Of a stretch of DNA of 50,023 bases, positions 8,112 through 17,254 are shown one piece after another. The position numbers were made by a program, and so were the translations under genes. How positions within the stretch are numbered: the first letter of the stretch is position 1; every line of letters starts with the position of its first letter. The notes under the pieces are model-generated. The model worked only from the letters and a program-made list of their open reading frames with translations, was not told the origin of the DNA and made no database searches. The DNA is from Glycomyces dulcitolivorans (GTDB lineage Bacteria > Actinomycetota > Actinomycetes > Mycobacteriales > Micromonosporaceae), in assembly GCF_003265355.1 (NCBI RefSeq), contig NZ_QFRW01000324.1:1-50023 (forward strand). Direction: 5' to 3'.

Positions 8112-10598
8112 ATGCCCGAGACCGTACCCGCCGGCGATCCCCGCGGCCTAGGACCCGACGCCGCCCCTGACCCCGACGACACCCCCGCGACCCGCTCCGA
8201 CCCCGAGCTCATCGCCGCCACCCGCCGCGGCGACACCACCGCGTACGCCGTCCTCTACGAGCGCCACGTCCACGCCGCCCGCCGCCTCTCGCGCATCCTC
8301 TCCCGCGACCCCGCCGGCGCCGACGACCTCGTCTCCGAGACCTTCGCCAAACTCCTCCACACCTTCCGCGAAGGCGGCGGCCCCGACCTCGCCTTCCGGC
8401 CCTACATGCTCCAGACCCTCCGCAACACCTTCTACGACCGCGTCCGCCGCGACAAGAAGGTCGAGTTCACCGACGACCTCTCGCCCCACGACTCCGGCGA
8501 GATCTACGTCGACCCCGCAGTCGAGGGCCAGGAGCGCCGCTACGCCGCCCTCGCCTTCGGGAAGCTCCCCGAGCGCTGGCGGATGGTCCTGTGGCACACC
8601 GAGGTCGAGGAGGACTCCCCGGCCAAGATCGCCACGATGCTCGGCATGACCCCGAACGGGGTCTCCGCGCTCGCCTACCGCGCCCGCGAGAAGCTCCGCC
8701 AGAACTACCTCACCGAGCACGCCGCCGACTCGCCCCGCGAGGAGTGCCGCTGGACGGTCGACCGGCTCGGCGCGCGCGTGCGCGGCAAGCTCGGCGAGCG
8801 CGACGTTCAGAAGGTCGACGATCACCTCGACTCGTGCGTCACCTGCAACCTGCTGTTCGCGGAGCTGACGGAGCTGAACTCCGGCCTGCGCGGCGTCGTC
8901 GCCGGGGTGTTCCTCGGCGGGGCCGCGGCTCCGTATCTCGCGGCCGGCGCCGTCTCGGCCGCCGGGCTCGCGGTCGGCGGGTTCTTCGCGTTCATCGGCG
9001 CGCCGTTCATCGCGGTCGCCAACTGGATCCGCCGGATCGTGCAACAGCTGGGCACCAAGGGCTCCATCGCCACCGGCACCGCCGTCGCGGTGACCGCGGC
9101 CGTCGTCCTCGTCGCGCTCAACCTGGGCGAGGAGGAGGAAGAACCGCAGGCCGCGCCCGACGACTCCACGGTCTCCGAGCCCGCCGAACCCGGCGACGAA
9201 CCCGCCGAAGAGGACCCGGCCGACCCCGACGACCCTGCTCCCGAGGACCCGCTCGACCCGGCGCCCGAACCCGACCCCGAGGACCCGGCCGCCGAGCCCG
9301 AGCCGGGCGCCGAGCCCGCCTCGTACGGGATCGCCCACGGCCTCGGCACCAGCGGCCTCGTCGCGGGCGGCGAAGCGGTCCTGCCGATCCGCCTCGAAGC
9401 GCCCGAGAACTCCGGCGGCGGCTATGCGCCGCGGACCGAGCGGGCCGCCGAGTCGGCGACCGTGGGCCACGGCCAGGCCGCCGCGACCGACCGCGTCCTG
9501 CTCGACATCGTCTTCCCCGAGGGCGTCACCCTCGCCTCCGAGACCGCCGAACCCGGCTGGACCTGCGTCGAGGGCGAGACCGTGCAGTGCTCGATCGCGC
9601 AGATGCCGAGCCCCGCGGAAGCGAACGTGCACATCAGGATCGGCGAGGACGTCAGCGGCTACCAGACCTTCGAGGTCACCGTGGACGGTCCGGGGATCTC
9701 CGGCACGACCTCGCTCCAGGTCCCGATCGCCCCGGCCGGGAGCACGGTCGGCTACGCCAGCCTCGACGCCACGGGCGTCACCGCCTCCGGGAACACGTGG
9801 ATGACCTGCTCGATCCCCGGCTGCCGCGAGGCCGCGCTCCTGGGCGCGGGCGACCGCTGGCCGATGAAGGCGTACAAGCCCGACGACGCGCCCGCCGGAC
9901 GCGAGGGCGAGGCCGCCTCCGGCGCGGTCCTCGACGTGCCCGGCGGCGCCGAGGTCCAGTGGGCGGGCCTGTACTGGGCCGGCGTCCACGAGGACCTGCC
10001 GACCGACGTGTCCCTGTACGGCCCCGGCGGGTCCTGGACCTCGCTGTCGGCCGACGCCACGACCGACACGAGTCCGGGCGTGCAGGCCTTCGCCGACGTC
10101 ACCGACCTCGTCTCCGGCGGCGGCGAGTACTGGGTCGCCACCGACAACCACCGGCTCCCGACCTCGGCGTGCAAGGCCTGGCCGATCGACGCGAGCGCGC
10201 ACTGCCTCGAACCGCACTGGGCCGGGTGGTCGCTCACCGTCGTCTACGCCGAGCCCGGCGCCGACGCCCGCGAGGTCGCCGTCTACGACGGCGCGGCCGC
10301 CGCGGACACCGAGATCGAGGTGGAGGGCGGCGGCGAGGTCGACATCGCCGCGACCCTGTGGGGCGGCTCCGGGTACCTGCGCGGCGACGACCTCACCGCG
10401 GGCGGCCAGAGCCTCGGCGAGCCCGCCACCTGCCATGCGGGCGGCGCGGTGAACAACCCGGACTGGTACGCCTTCGGCGTCGACGTGCGCGTCCACAGCG
10501 CCCACACCGGCGAGGAGGCCGTGATCCGCTTCGAACGCGGCGACGACCCGTTCATCGTCGGCGTCGTCGCGGTCGCCCAGCCGCCCGTCGCCTCCTAG
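8112..10598 (+). CDS. ECF-type sigma factor fused to anti-sigma and extracellular sensor domains
   Basis: An 828-aa single-chain signalling protein. Region sigma-2 is at about residues 28-118 (DDLVSETFAKLL, then PYMLQTLRNTFYDRVRRDKK) and sigma-4 at about 142-200 (IATMLGMTPNGVSALAYRAREKLRQ). A zinc-binding anti-sigma-like segment H-x3-C-x2-C lies at 238-245. Hydrophobic stretches follow at 262-305 and a clear membrane helix at about 318-338. Next come an acidic, Pro-rich linker (339-400) and a roughly 430-residue secreted beta-rich region with paired cysteines. Sigma factors with such C-terminal extensions are known in actinobacteria (ECF groups with fused anti-sigma and extracellular domains). 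I infer that an outside signal, perhaps wall or carbohydrate, frees the sigma domain by proteolysis or conformational change. The start at 8112 is chosen from AGGAAGGAG at 8091-8099 and the start of homology. The frame is open upstream to 7866. Confidence 0.85.
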   Translation: MPETVPAGDPRGLGPDAAPDPDDTPATRSDPELIAATRRGDTTAYAVLYERHVHAARRLSRILSRDPAGADDLVSETFAKLLHTFREGGGPDLAFRPYMLQTLRNTFYDRVRRDKKVEFTDDLSPHDSGEIYVDPAVEGQERRYAALAFGKLPERWRMVLWHTEVEEDSPAKIATMLGMTPNGVSALAYRAREKLRQNYLTEHAADSPREECRWTVDRLGARVRGKLGERDVQKVDDHLDSCVTCNLLFAELTELNSGLRGVVAGVFLGGAAAPYLAAGAVSAAGLAVGGFFAFIGAPFIAVANWIRRIVQQLGTKGSIATGTAVAVTAAVVLVALNLGEEEEEPQAAPDDSTVSEPAEPGDEPAEEDPADPDDPAPEDPLDPAPEPDPEDPAAEPEPGAEPASYGIAHGLGTSGLVAGGEAVLPIRLEAPENSGGGYAPRTERAAESATVGHGQAAATDRVLLDIVFPEGVTLASETAEPGWTCVEGETVQCSIAQMPSPAEANVHIRIGEDVSGYQTFEVTVDGPGISGTTSLQVPIAPAGSTVGYASLDATGVTASGNTWMTCSIPGCREAALLGAGDRWPMKAYKPDDAPAGREGEAASGAVLDVPGGAEVQWAGLYWAGVHEDLPTDVSLYGPGGSWTSLSADATTDTSPGVQAFADVTDLVSGGGEYWVATDNHRLPTSACKAWPIDASAHCLEPHWAGWSLTVVYAEPGADAREVAVYDGAAAADTEIEVEGGGEVDIAATLWGGSGYLRGDDLTAGGQSLGEPATCHAGGAVNNPDWYAFGVDVRVHSAHTGEEAVIRFERGDDPFIVGVVAVAQPPVAS

Positions 10599-10652
10599 AT
10601 CCACCCGTTCGACGGTCCCCGAAACGCCCCGCTGCGGGTATCCTGGGCGCTG

Positions 10653-11165
10653 ATGACCACCACCGGAACCCCTGCGCCCGCGGGCCTCGTCGCGCGAGGC
10701 ATCGGGCTGCTCAAGCGCCACTCGGGCGAACTCGTCGGCTTCCTCGGCGTCGGCGGCGTCGCCTACGTGGTCGACGCCGGCCTGTTCAACCTGCTGTACA
10801 TCGGCTACGACTGGTCCTACTGGTACGCGAAGATCCTCTCCGGGGTCGTGGCGATGACCCTCGCGTTCTTCGGGAACCGGCACTGGACGTGGCGCGAGCG
10901 CCGCGGCAGCGCCGCCGCGCACCGCCAGTACGCGCTCTACTTCTTCTTCAACGGCATCGGGCTGCTCATCGCCATGGGCTGCCTGTGGGTCAACAGCCGC
11001 CTCGCCGAGGTCTGGCCCCACATCTTCGACACGAAGATCGCGGTGAACGTCGCGGCCATGGTCTTCGGCGTCGGCATCGCCTCGGTGTTCCGCTTCTTCG
11101 CCTACCGCACCTGGGTGTTCCGGCGCGCGCCGCAGCTCCAGGAGCCCGCGGCCGAGACCGTCTAG
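10653..11165 (+). CDS. GtrA family membrane protein
   Basis: 170 aa with four transmembrane helices (about residues 27-48, 60-80, 98-116 and 131-151) and basic connecting loops. Family signatures are present: FLGVGGVAYVVDAGLFNLL near the N-terminus, the NRHWTWRER segment after helix 2, and FRFFAYRTWVF at the end. GtrA proteins are thought to help move undecaprenyl-phosphate-linked sugars across the membrane for wall or surface glycan assembly. No glycosyltransferase neighbour is visible. The ATG at 10653 follows a TATCCT box by eight bases. A strong hairpin terminator follows the stop. Confidence 0.9.
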   Translation: MTTTGTPAPAGLVARGIGLLKRHSGELVGFLGVGGVAYVVDAGLFNLLYIGYDWSYWYAKILSGVVAMTLAFFGNRHWTWRERRGSAAAHRQYALYFFFNGIGLLIAMGCLWVNSRLAEVWPHIFDTKIAVNVAAMVFGVGIASVFRFFAYRTWVFRRAPQLQEPAAETV

Positions 11166-11177
11166 GACGCAAGCGAA

Positions 11178-11206
11178 AAGGCCCGCACCGGTCCGGTGCG
11201 GGCCTT
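11178..11206. terminator. Bidirectional intrinsic terminator
   Basis: A 14-bp perfect inverted repeat (aaggcccgcaccgg / ccggtgcgggcctt) lies between the convergent GtrA gene and the PH-domain gene. It starts with AA and ends with TT on each strand, so it could serve both genes. Confidence 0.75.
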
Positions 11207-11220
11207 CCACGTGTCAGGGC

Positions 11221-11745
11221 CTAGGAGCCGTCGCCCTCGCCGGAGCGGCGGGTGCGGTCGTCCTCGGCGAGCTGGTAGAGCAGCGCCTTGGTCTTGTCGA
11301 CCTTCGGGACGTCGATCAGGTTGATCTCGCCGTCGTCGGAGGCGGAGTCGATGTTCATGTCGCCGAAGCCGAAGATCCGCTCCCAGACGTTCTGGGTGTA
11401 CGAGACCGTGTTGACGCGGGCGAGCGGGATGTGGCGGCTCTCGCGGGTCACGAGGCCTTCGCGCCACATGATGCGCTGGTCGGTGATGACGTAGTGGGTC
11501 GAGCGCCAGCGGATCCACGGGATCACGGACAGCCAGACCAGGAGGGCGAGGGTGATGACGACCTCGGCGAGGATCAGCCAGATCTTCCCGTCCCATTCGA
11601 GTTGGGCGGTGTACGTGATCGCGATGGCGCCGATCGCCAGGAAGACCACGAACCACAGGACCGGGGCGATGCCTTCCTTCCAGTGCGGGCGGGTGTGGAG
11701 CTTGACAACCTCGCCGCGGGCGAGCTGGTCGTCGGGATATCCCAC
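11221..11745 (-). CDS. PH domain-containing membrane protein
   Basis: 174 aa. Two hydrophobic helices are at about residues 26-46 and 53-78. A bacterial PH domain follows (WRSTHYVITDQRIMWREGL, then RHIPLARVNTVSYTQNVWERIFGFGDMNI), ending with a charged tail. The sequence THYVITDQRI followed by R-x-IPL is the usual core of the bPH_2 family. The start is a GTG at 11745 preceded by GGAGG at ideal spacing. In mycobacteria a PH-domain gene also sits next to birA and accD5, as here with one regulator gene inserted between. Molecular function is not established for the family. Confidence 0.88.
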   Translation of the reverse strand: MGYPDDQLARGEVVKLHTRPHWKEGIAPVLWFVVFLAIGAIAITYTAQLEWDGKIWLILAEVVITLALLVWLSVIPWIRWRSTHYVITDQRIMWREGLVTRESRHIPLARVNTVSYTQNVWERIFGFGDMNIDSASDDGEINLIDVPKVDKTKALLYQLAEDDRTRRSGEGDGS

Positions 11746-11872
11746 TGCGGACCTCCAGGAGTGAGAAACGGGCGGGGGCGGTACGAATGTTCAAAAGCAC
11801 AGTACAACACTTCGTCACCGGCCTCTTGCCCACGATTGCGCGCACTACCGCGCAGAGCGCCGGCATTGCGCC

Positions 11873-12865
11873 CTAAGGCACCCAGCCGTTCTTCGCCGCG
11901 TGCCAGCCGAGCTGGATGCGGGTGTCCACATCGGCCAGGTCCATGAGCTCGCGGACCCGCCGCTGCACGGTGCGCAGCCCGATGCCCAGTTTGGACGCGA
12001 TGGACTGGTCGGTGAGGCCCGCGATGAGCAGCCCGAGGAGCACCGCGTCGTCCTCGGCGATGCGGACGCCGTCTGAGGCCGCGCTGGTCGCGGGGATCCC
12101 GCTGGACCACAGCTGCTCGAACAGGGTGCACGCGAGTTCGGCGATCGACCGGTTCGCGGTGACGATGGCGCGCGGCCGGCCTTCGCCGGGCTCCTCCATG
12201 ACGATGGTCCGCTCGTCGACGACGAGGAGCTTGAGCGGCAGGCGCTTGGCGAACCGGACCTCGTCGCCGGAGGCGAGGGCGTGCTGGAGGTACTCGGCGT
12301 ACGGGTCGATGTCGAGGATGGTGCGGTCGAACAGGATCTTGTGGCAGACGCCGCGGGCCTGGAGGTCCTGGTGCAGCCGGTCCTCGGGGACCGGCAGGAC
12401 CATGGGCGGCCTGACGAAGGTGCGCAGGGAGTGCTCGGCGCCGGCCTTGAGCTGGCGGAGCCGGGAGCGGATCGCGACGGCGCCGGTGACGACCTCCCAG
12501 TCGCCGCTCGCGCCGGTGCCGGGTCCGGCGCGGTGGATCTCCAGGAGTTCGCGCAGCGCCTCGTACTCGCCGAGGACCTCGCCGAGCTGGGAGGCGATGC
12601 GCCCGCCGAGGACGGCGTCGGGGCCGACGGCGCGGAAGCGCGAGTCGGCGACCATCGTCGCGAAGCCCTCGTCGACGAGCCTTGCCAGGACGGTGCGGAC
12701 GTGCTCGATGGAGTGCCCGGAGTCGGCCGCGAGCTGCGCGACCGTGGCGTCGGAGCGCGACAGCAGGAGCCGGTAGAGCCCCTCGACGTCAGGATCGAGC
12801 CCGGTCGCGCCCGGCGGCTGCCGGGCCGGCCGGGTGTCGAGATGCTCGCTCGTCTGGTCGGTCAA
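11873..12865 (-). CDS. LuxR-type HTH regulator with TrmB-like N-terminus
   Basis: 330 aa. An N-terminal winged-helix region (about residues 20-85, [28 protein letters not shown]) resembles TrmB-type DNA-binding domains. The middle (about 120-240) looks like the phospholipase D-like or sensor part seen in TrmB-like regulators. The C-terminus (about 275-325) is a LuxR-type helix-turn-helix, with [19 protein letters not shown] and [12 protein letters not shown]. The start is a TTG at 12865, chosen because GAGGAG lies six bases before it and the homology begins there. The frame stays open far upstream across birA, which I reject. It lies 26 bp downstream of birA on the same strand. The target genes are unknown. 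Confidence 0.85.
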   Translation of the reverse strand: MTDQTSEHLDTRPARQPPGATGLDPDVEGLYRLLLSRSDATVAQLAADSGHSIEHVRTVLARLVDEGFATMVADSRFRAVGPDAVLGGRIASQLGEVLGEYEALRELLEIHRAGPGTGASGDWEVVTGAVAIRSRLRQLKAGAEHSLRTFVRPPMVLPVPEDRLHQDLQARGVCHKILFDRTILDIDPYAEYLQHALASGDEVRFAKRLPLKLLVVDERTIVMEEPGEGRPRAIVTANRSIAELACTLFEQLWSSGIPATSAASDGVRIAEDDAVLLGLLIAGLTDQSIASKLGIGLRTVQRRVRELMDLADVDTRIQLGWHAAKNGWVP

Positions 12866-12891
12866 TCGCCACTCCTCGGATCGGCCTAGTT

Positions 12892-13695
12892 TCACGCCCG
12901 CGGCCGCAGGTGGACGACGTCGCCGGCGGCGACCGTCTCCACCGGACCGTCGCCGGGGTCCACGCGCAGGCGGCCGTCGGCGTCGATGCCGACGGCTCGG
13001 CCGGTCAGGTTGCGGCCGTTCGGGAACGATACCGCGACCTGGCGCCCCAGCGTGTCGGAGTTTCGCTCCCAGCGCTCGATGACCGGGCCCGGGCCCTGCT
13101 CCTGCCAGGTGCGGTACACGGCCGCGACGTGCGCGAGGAACGCCGCCGCGATCTGTTCCCGGTCGAGCGTCGAGGCCCCGGCGACCAGCAGCGAGGTCGC
13201 CTCCGGGACCGGCAGCTCCTCGGCCGTCAGCGACACGTTCAGTCCAGCGCCGACGATGACCGCGTTCCCTTCGGCCTGCGCGAGGATGCCGCAGACCTTC
13301 TTGCCGCCGATGAGGACATCGTTGGGCCACTTGAGCTTCGCCTTCACCCCGCACACCGCGTGCAGGGCCTCTTCGAGCGCGACGGCGGTCGCGATGCTCA
13401 GCGTCCCCCACAGCTCCCTCGGCAGGGTCGGGCGCAGCAGGAACGACATCATCAGGCTCGCCCGCGCCGGGCTCTCCCACCGCCGGTCCAGCCGCCCGCG
13501 CCCGCTCACCTGCTCCTCGGCGATCAGCACCCGGCCCTCCCCGGCCCCGTGCCTGGCCGCCTCGGCGAGGTCCGCATTCGTCGAACCCGTGACCCCGACC
13601 ACGTCCAACTCGGTCCAGAAGTCGGACTTCTCCGACAACAGCGACCAGAGGACGTGCCGGTCCAGTGGCTTTCTCATCGGTGTGTCCACGCGCAT
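12892..13695 (-). CDS. birA: Biotin--[acetyl-CoA-carboxylase] ligase
   Basis: Attaches biotin to the carrier domain of acyl-CoA carboxylases through biotinyl-AMP. 267 aa. Core motifs: [12 protein letters not shown] (about residues 66-77), [17 protein letters not shown] (about 121-137) and [10 protein letters not shown] (about 147-156). The C-terminal SH3-like part ends with the [13 protein letters not shown] segment. There is no N-terminal DNA-binding domain, so it is a monofunctional (group I) ligase and not a repressor. The start is given as the ATG at 13695. An in-frame ATG at 13677 is also possible. It is divergent from accD, whose GTG is 37 bp away, which is a fitting pairing because the holo-carboxylase needs biotin. 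Confidence 0.94.
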   Translation of the reverse strand: MRVDTPMRKPLDRHVLWSLLSEKSDFWTELDVVGVTGSTNADLAEAARHGAGEGRVLIAEEQVSGRGRLDRRWESPARASLMMSFLLRPTLPRELWGTLSIATAVALEEALHAVCGVKAKLKWPNDVLIGGKKVCGILAQAEGNAVIVGAGLNVSLTAEELPVPEATSLLVAGASTLDREQIAAAFLAHVAAVYRTWQEQGPGPVIERWERNSDTLGRQVAVSFPNGRNLTGRAVGIDADGRLRVDPGDGPVETVAAGDVVHLRPRA

Positions 13696-13718
13696 AGCGT
13701 AACCACTCAAGCAGTCGA

Positions 13719-13731
13719 TACGATCCGAAGC
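13719..13731 (+). promoter_or_regulatory. Leaderless -10 promoter element of accD
   Basis: TACGAT at 13719-13724 is followed by seven bases and then the GTG start at 13732. Transcription would begin at the start codon itself. No ribosome binding site is present, which fits leaderless translation and fixes the start. Confidence 0.6.
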
Positions 13732-15306
13732 GTGACCGACATCGACTTCCACACGACCGCCGGGCGGCTCGCCGACCTGGCCGAGCGCCTCTCCGAATCG
13801 GCCACCGGGAACCCCCGGGCGATCGAGAAGCAGCACGAGAAGGGCAAGCGCACCGCGCGCGAGCGCCTGGAGGAACTGCTCGACGAAGGGTCGTTCGTCG
13901 AACTCGACAGTCTCCGGCGCCACCACTCGACCAGCTTCGGCATGGAGGCCAACCGGCCCTACGGCGACGGCGTCGTCACCGGCTACGGCACGATCGAGGG
14001 CCGCGAGGTGTGCGTGTTCGCGCAGGACTTCACCGTCCTCGGCGGGTCCCTCGGGCAGGTCTCGGGCGAGAAGATCACGAAGATCCAGGAGCTGGCGCTG
14101 CGCACCGGCCGCCCGATCATCGGGATCTCCGACTCCGGCGGGGCCCGCATCCAGGAGGGCGTCGCCTCCCTCGGCGGGTACGCCGAGATCTTCTTCCGCA
14201 ACGTCCGGGCCTCGGGCGTGATCCCGCAGATCTCGCTCATCATGGGCCCGTGCGCGGGCGGCGCGGTGTACTCGCCCGCGATCACCGACTTCACGGTCAT
14301 GGTCGACCAGACCAGCCACATGTTCATCACCGGGCCCGACGTGGTCCGCGCGGTGACCGGCGAGGACGTCGGCATGGAGGAGCTCGGCGGGGCCCGCACC
14401 CACAACGCGGTGGCCGGCAACGCCCACTACCTCGCCTCGGACGAGTCCGACGCGCTCGAATACGTCAAGCACCTGCTGTCGTACCTGCCGTCGAACAACC
14501 TCGACGAGCCCCCGGCCTACGAGTCCAAGGACTTCGAGCTCGACCTGACCGCCGACGACCTCGCGCTGGACACGGTCATCCCCAACTCCGCGAACCAGCC
14601 GTACGACATGCACAAGGTCGTGGAGTCGGTGCTCGACGACGGCGAGTTCCTGGAGACCCAGTCGCTGTTCGCGAAGAACATCCTCACCGGGTTCGGGCGC
14701 CTCGACGGCAAGCCGGTCGGCGTCGTCGCCAACCAGCCGATGCACTTCGCCGGCTGCCTCGACATCGACGCCTCGGAGAAGGCCGCGCGGTTCATCCGCT
14801 TCTGCGACGCCTTCAACATCCCGATCATCTCCTTCGTCGACGTCCCGGGCTTCCTGCCGGGCACCTCGCAGGAGCACGACGGGATCATCCGCCGCGGCGC
14901 GAAGCTCATCTACGCGTACGCCGAGGCCACCGTCCCCAAGCTCACCGTCGTCTGCCGCAAGGACTACGGCGGCGCGTACTGCGTCATGGGCTCCAAGGGC
15001 GTCGGCGCCGACCTGTGCCTGGCCTGGCCGACCGCCGAGATCGCCGTCATGGGCTCCCAGGGCGCGGTCAACATCCTCTACCGCCGCGAGCTCGCCAAGG
15101 CCGACGACGAGCAGGCCACGCGCGCCGAGCTCATGTCCGAGTACGAGGAGAAGCTGAACAACCCGTACGTCGCCGCCGAGCTGGGCCTCATCGACGCCGT
15201 CATCCAGCCGCGCGAGACCCGCGCGCAGCTCGTGCGCGGCCTGCGCATGAACGCGTCCAAGCGCGACGAGCTGCCCGCCAAGAAGCACGGCAACATCCCC
15301 CTGTAG
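13732..15306 (+). CDS. accD5: Acyl-CoA carboxylase carboxyltransferase (beta) subunit
   Basis: Transfers CO2 from carboxybiotin to acetyl- or propionyl-CoA, giving malonyl- or methylmalonyl-CoA for lipid and polyketide synthesis. 524 aa, the full length of the PccB/AccD5 family. Visible motifs: [19 protein letters not shown] near the N-terminus, the oxyanion-hole segments [12 protein letters not shown] and [13 protein letters not shown] in the N-terminal crotonase fold, and [23 protein letters not shown] plus [14 protein letters not shown] in the C-terminal fold. The start is the GTG at 13732, fixed by the -10 box just upstream. The small epsilon subunit and maf follow downstream, the same order as in mycobacterial accD5-accE5-maf. 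The alpha subunit is not in the window. Confidence 0.95.
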   Translation: MTDIDFHTTAGRLADLAERLSESATGNPRAIEKQHEKGKRTARERLEELLDEGSFVELDSLRRHHSTSFGMEANRPYGDGVVTGYGTIEGREVCVFAQDFTVLGGSLGQVSGEKITKIQELALRTGRPIIGISDSGGARIQEGVASLGGYAEIFFRNVRASGVIPQISLIMGPCAGGAVYSPAITDFTVMVDQTSHMFITGPDVVRAVTGEDVGMEELGGARTHNAVAGNAHYLASDESDALEYVKHLLSYLPSNNLDEPPAYESKDFELDLTADDLALDTVIPNSANQPYDMHKVVESVLDDGEFLETQSLFAKNILTGFGRLDGKPVGVVANQPMHFAGCLDIDASEKAARFIRFCDAFNIPIISFVDVPGFLPGTSQEHDGIIRRGAKLIYAYAEATVPKLTVVCRKDYGGAYCVMGSKGVGADLCLAWPTAEIAVMGSQGAVNILYRRELAKADDEQATRAELMSEYEEKLNNPYVAAELGLIDAVIQPRETRAQLVRGLRMNASKRDELPAKKHGNIPL

Positions 15307-15436
15307 ACGGGAAGCGGGGCGGCGCGGCGGGGCCGCGCCGCCTCCGCTCCCATCCCAAGAGTCCGATCCGGGTACCGTCTTATACAGCTGGGGGAAGCGG
15401 GACGAAATGTCCCACCGGATATTGGGAGTGTGGGCG

Positions 15437-16450
15437 ATGACACCAATCGGAGGAATGCTTCCCGGACTGCCGTCCCGGCGGTACGCGATCCTCATCGACG
15501 TCGGCTACCTCTACGCGGCCGCGGCGGAACTCCTCCTCGACGCCACCTCAAGGCGCGACTACCGGGTCGACGCCGAGAAGCTCATCAAGTCCCTCATCGA
15601 ACGCGCCGCGATCCGCCTCTCCGACGGCGAGCTGCTGCGCCTCTACTGGTTCGACGCCGCCCGCGACCGCGTCCCCACCGTCGACCAGCGCGTCATCGCG
15701 AACATGGACTACGTCAAGGTCCGCCTCGGCAACCTCAACTCCCGCGGGCAGCAGAAGGGCGTCGACGCGCAGATCCGCTCCGACCTGGAGCTCCTGGCCC
15801 GGCACCGGGCCATACACGAAGCGATTCTTCTTGCCGGCGACGAGGACATGGTCCCCGCCGTCGAGGTCGCCCAGGCCTACGGCGTCCGCGTGCACCTCTG
15901 GGGCGTCGAGCCCCCGTACGGCACCAACCAGGCCGAACGCCTCGTCTGGGAGTCCGACACCGTCGAGACCATCGAGTCCGAAGAGCTCAAGGCCTACTTC
16001 ACGAAAAGCGGGACCGCCGCCGCGGCCACCCACGGCATGGTCGGCGCCCCCATGGCGCAGCCCGAGCCGCGCGTGCCCAACCCCGCCGTCGTCTTCGGGA
16101 CCCGCCAGTCCGTGGCCGTCACCATGACCGCCGCCGACGCGCTCGCGCAGGCCGAGTCCGCCCGGCCCAAGTTCGTGCGCACGACGCAGACCGGCGAGAA
16201 GCTCGACCCCGAGACCGTCCGCTCCATCGGCGAGTACGTCGGCCACAAATGGCTCCTGACCAGGGGCGCCGACAACATAGCGGATCTCCTGCCGGGCCCG
16301 CAGCTGCCCACCGTCATCGACAAGGAGCTGCTAGTAGAAGCCGAGAAGGAACTCGGATACTCTCTACGCGACCACCCCGAAGCGCGGATCTGGGTCCGCG
16401 ACGGGTTCTGGGAGCGGGTGCACCGCGAGTTCGATTTCGACGAGGAGTAG
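15437..16450 (+). CDS. NYN domain (PIN-like nuclease fold) protein
   Basis: About 337 aa. An N-terminal NYN/LabA-like domain contains the acidic residues expected of the PIN-like fold: AILIDVGYLYAAA (first Asp), a KGVDAQIRSDLELLA segment (VDxxI plus Asp) and ILLAGDEDMVPAVEVAQAYGVRVHLWG (GDxDxxP motif). The C-terminal half is linker-like, then a helical module with YVGHKWLLTRGADNIADLLPG. Family knowledge suggests an RNA-processing nuclease. The substrate is unknown. The start is uncertain: I chose the ATG at 15437 after GGGAGTG, and in-frame ATGs exist at 15407 and 15455. It lies inside the accD-accE block, where mycobacteria have no such gene. Confidence 0.8.
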   Translation: MTPIGGMLPGLPSRRYAILIDVGYLYAAAAELLLDATSRRDYRVDAEKLIKSLIERAAIRLSDGELLRLYWFDAARDRVPTVDQRVIANMDYVKVRLGNLNSRGQQKGVDAQIRSDLELLARHRAIHEAILLAGDEDMVPAVEVAQAYGVRVHLWGVEPPYGTNQAERLVWESDTVETIESEELKAYFTKSGTAAAATHGMVGAPMAQPEPRVPNPAVVFGTRQSVAVTMTAADALAQAESARPKFVRTTQTGEKLDPETVRSIGEYVGHKWLLTRGADNIADLLPGPQLPTVIDKELLVEAEKELGYSLRDHPEARIWVRDGFWERVHREFDFDEE

Positions 16451-16454
16451 CGCG

Positions 16455-16664
16455 ATGGGTCTGGAACTCAGGGTCGTCCGAGGCAACCCGACCGACGAGG
16501 AGCTGGCCGCGCTGGTCGGCCTCATCACGGCCCTGCCGCGGCCGGTCGAGGAGTCCGAGGCGCCGCGGCGCCGCGCCGCCTGGACCAGCCCCGGCCTGAA
16601 GCTGCGCATCCGCCGCTCCTGGCGCGACACCGCCGTCCCCGCCCGCCGCGGGATGGACCGTTGA
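16455..16664 (+). CDS. accE: Acyl-CoA carboxylase epsilon subunit
   Basis: A 69-aa accessory subunit that helps the alpha and beta subunits of actinobacterial acyl-CoA carboxylases assemble and raises their activity. The family core is present: LRVVRGNPTDEELAALVGLI at residues 5-24, then a Pro/Ala-rich spacer and a basic, Trp-containing tail. Its ATG at 16455 is 4 bp after the stop of the NYN gene, and its stop overlaps the start of maf (TTGA), so the genes are translationally coupled. Confidence 0.88.
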   Translation: MGLELRVVRGNPTDEELAALVGLITALPRPVEESEAPRRRAAWTSPGLKLRIRRSWRDTAVPARRGMDR

Positions 16665-17254
16665 GCAGGCCTTTCGTTCTCGCCTCGCAGTCCCCGGCCC
16701 GCCGCGAACTGCTCAAGGCCGCCGGCATCGAGCCGCTCGTCATCGTCTCCGGCGTCGACGAGAGCCAGGTCATGGGCCACGACCCGGCCGAGCTCGCCAG
16801 CGCTCTCGCCGAACTCAAGGCGCAGGCCGTCCTCGACCAGGTCAGCCACGGGTCCCTGGTCCTCGGCTGCGACTCCGTGCTCCACTTCGGACACGAGATC
16901 CTCGGCAAGCCCGAAGGCCCCGAGGAGGCCACCTCGCGCTGGAAGCGCATGCGCGGCAACTCCGGGACCCTCTACACCGGGCACTGCCTCATCGACACCG
17001 AGGCCGACCGCCAGATCGTGCGCGCCTCCGCCACCGAGGTCCACTTCGCCGAGGTCTCCGACGAGGAGATCGCCGCGTACGTCGCCACGGGCGAGCCGCT
17101 CCACGTCGCCGGGTCCTTCACCCTCGACGGCTACGGCTCGGCCTTCATCGACCGCATCGAAGGCGACCCCGGTACCGTGATCGGCCTGTCGATGCCCTTG
17201 CTGCGCAACATGCTCGGCGAACTGGAGATCGCCCTCCACCAGCTCTGGAGGTAA
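16661..17254 (+). CDS. maf: Maf-type nucleoside triphosphate pyrophosphatase
   Basis: A house-cleaning pyrophosphatase that hydrolyses nucleotides such as dTTP, UTP and their modified forms to monophosphates. 197 aa. Motifs: LASQSPARRELLKAAG (residues 7-22), GVDES at about 32-36, GCDSVL (68-73) followed by ILGKP, and EGDPGTVIGLSMP near the C-terminus. The start is a TTG at 16661 that overlaps the accE stop codon by the TTGA arrangement, so translation is probably coupled. It is the last gene of the accD-NYN-accE-maf block and faces the GntR gene tail to tail. Confidence 0.93.
   Translation: MSRPFVLASQSPARRELLKAAGIEPLVIVSGVDESQVMGHDPAELASALAELKAQAVLDQVSHGSLVLGCDSVLHFGHEILGKPEGPEEATSRWKRMRGNSGTLYTGHCLIDTEADRQIVRASATEVHFAEVSDEEIAAYVATGEPLHVAGSFTLDGYGSAFIDRIEGDPGTVIGLSMPLLRNMLGELEIALHQLWR

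Noticed and set aside
8148-11210. A 1020-codon minus-strand open frame
   Set aside because: Antisense to the sigma fusion and GtrA genes, with no motifs.
12682-13731. Upstream extension of accD across birA
   Set aside because: Homology and the leaderless promoter box place the accD start at 13732; the extension is antisense to birA.
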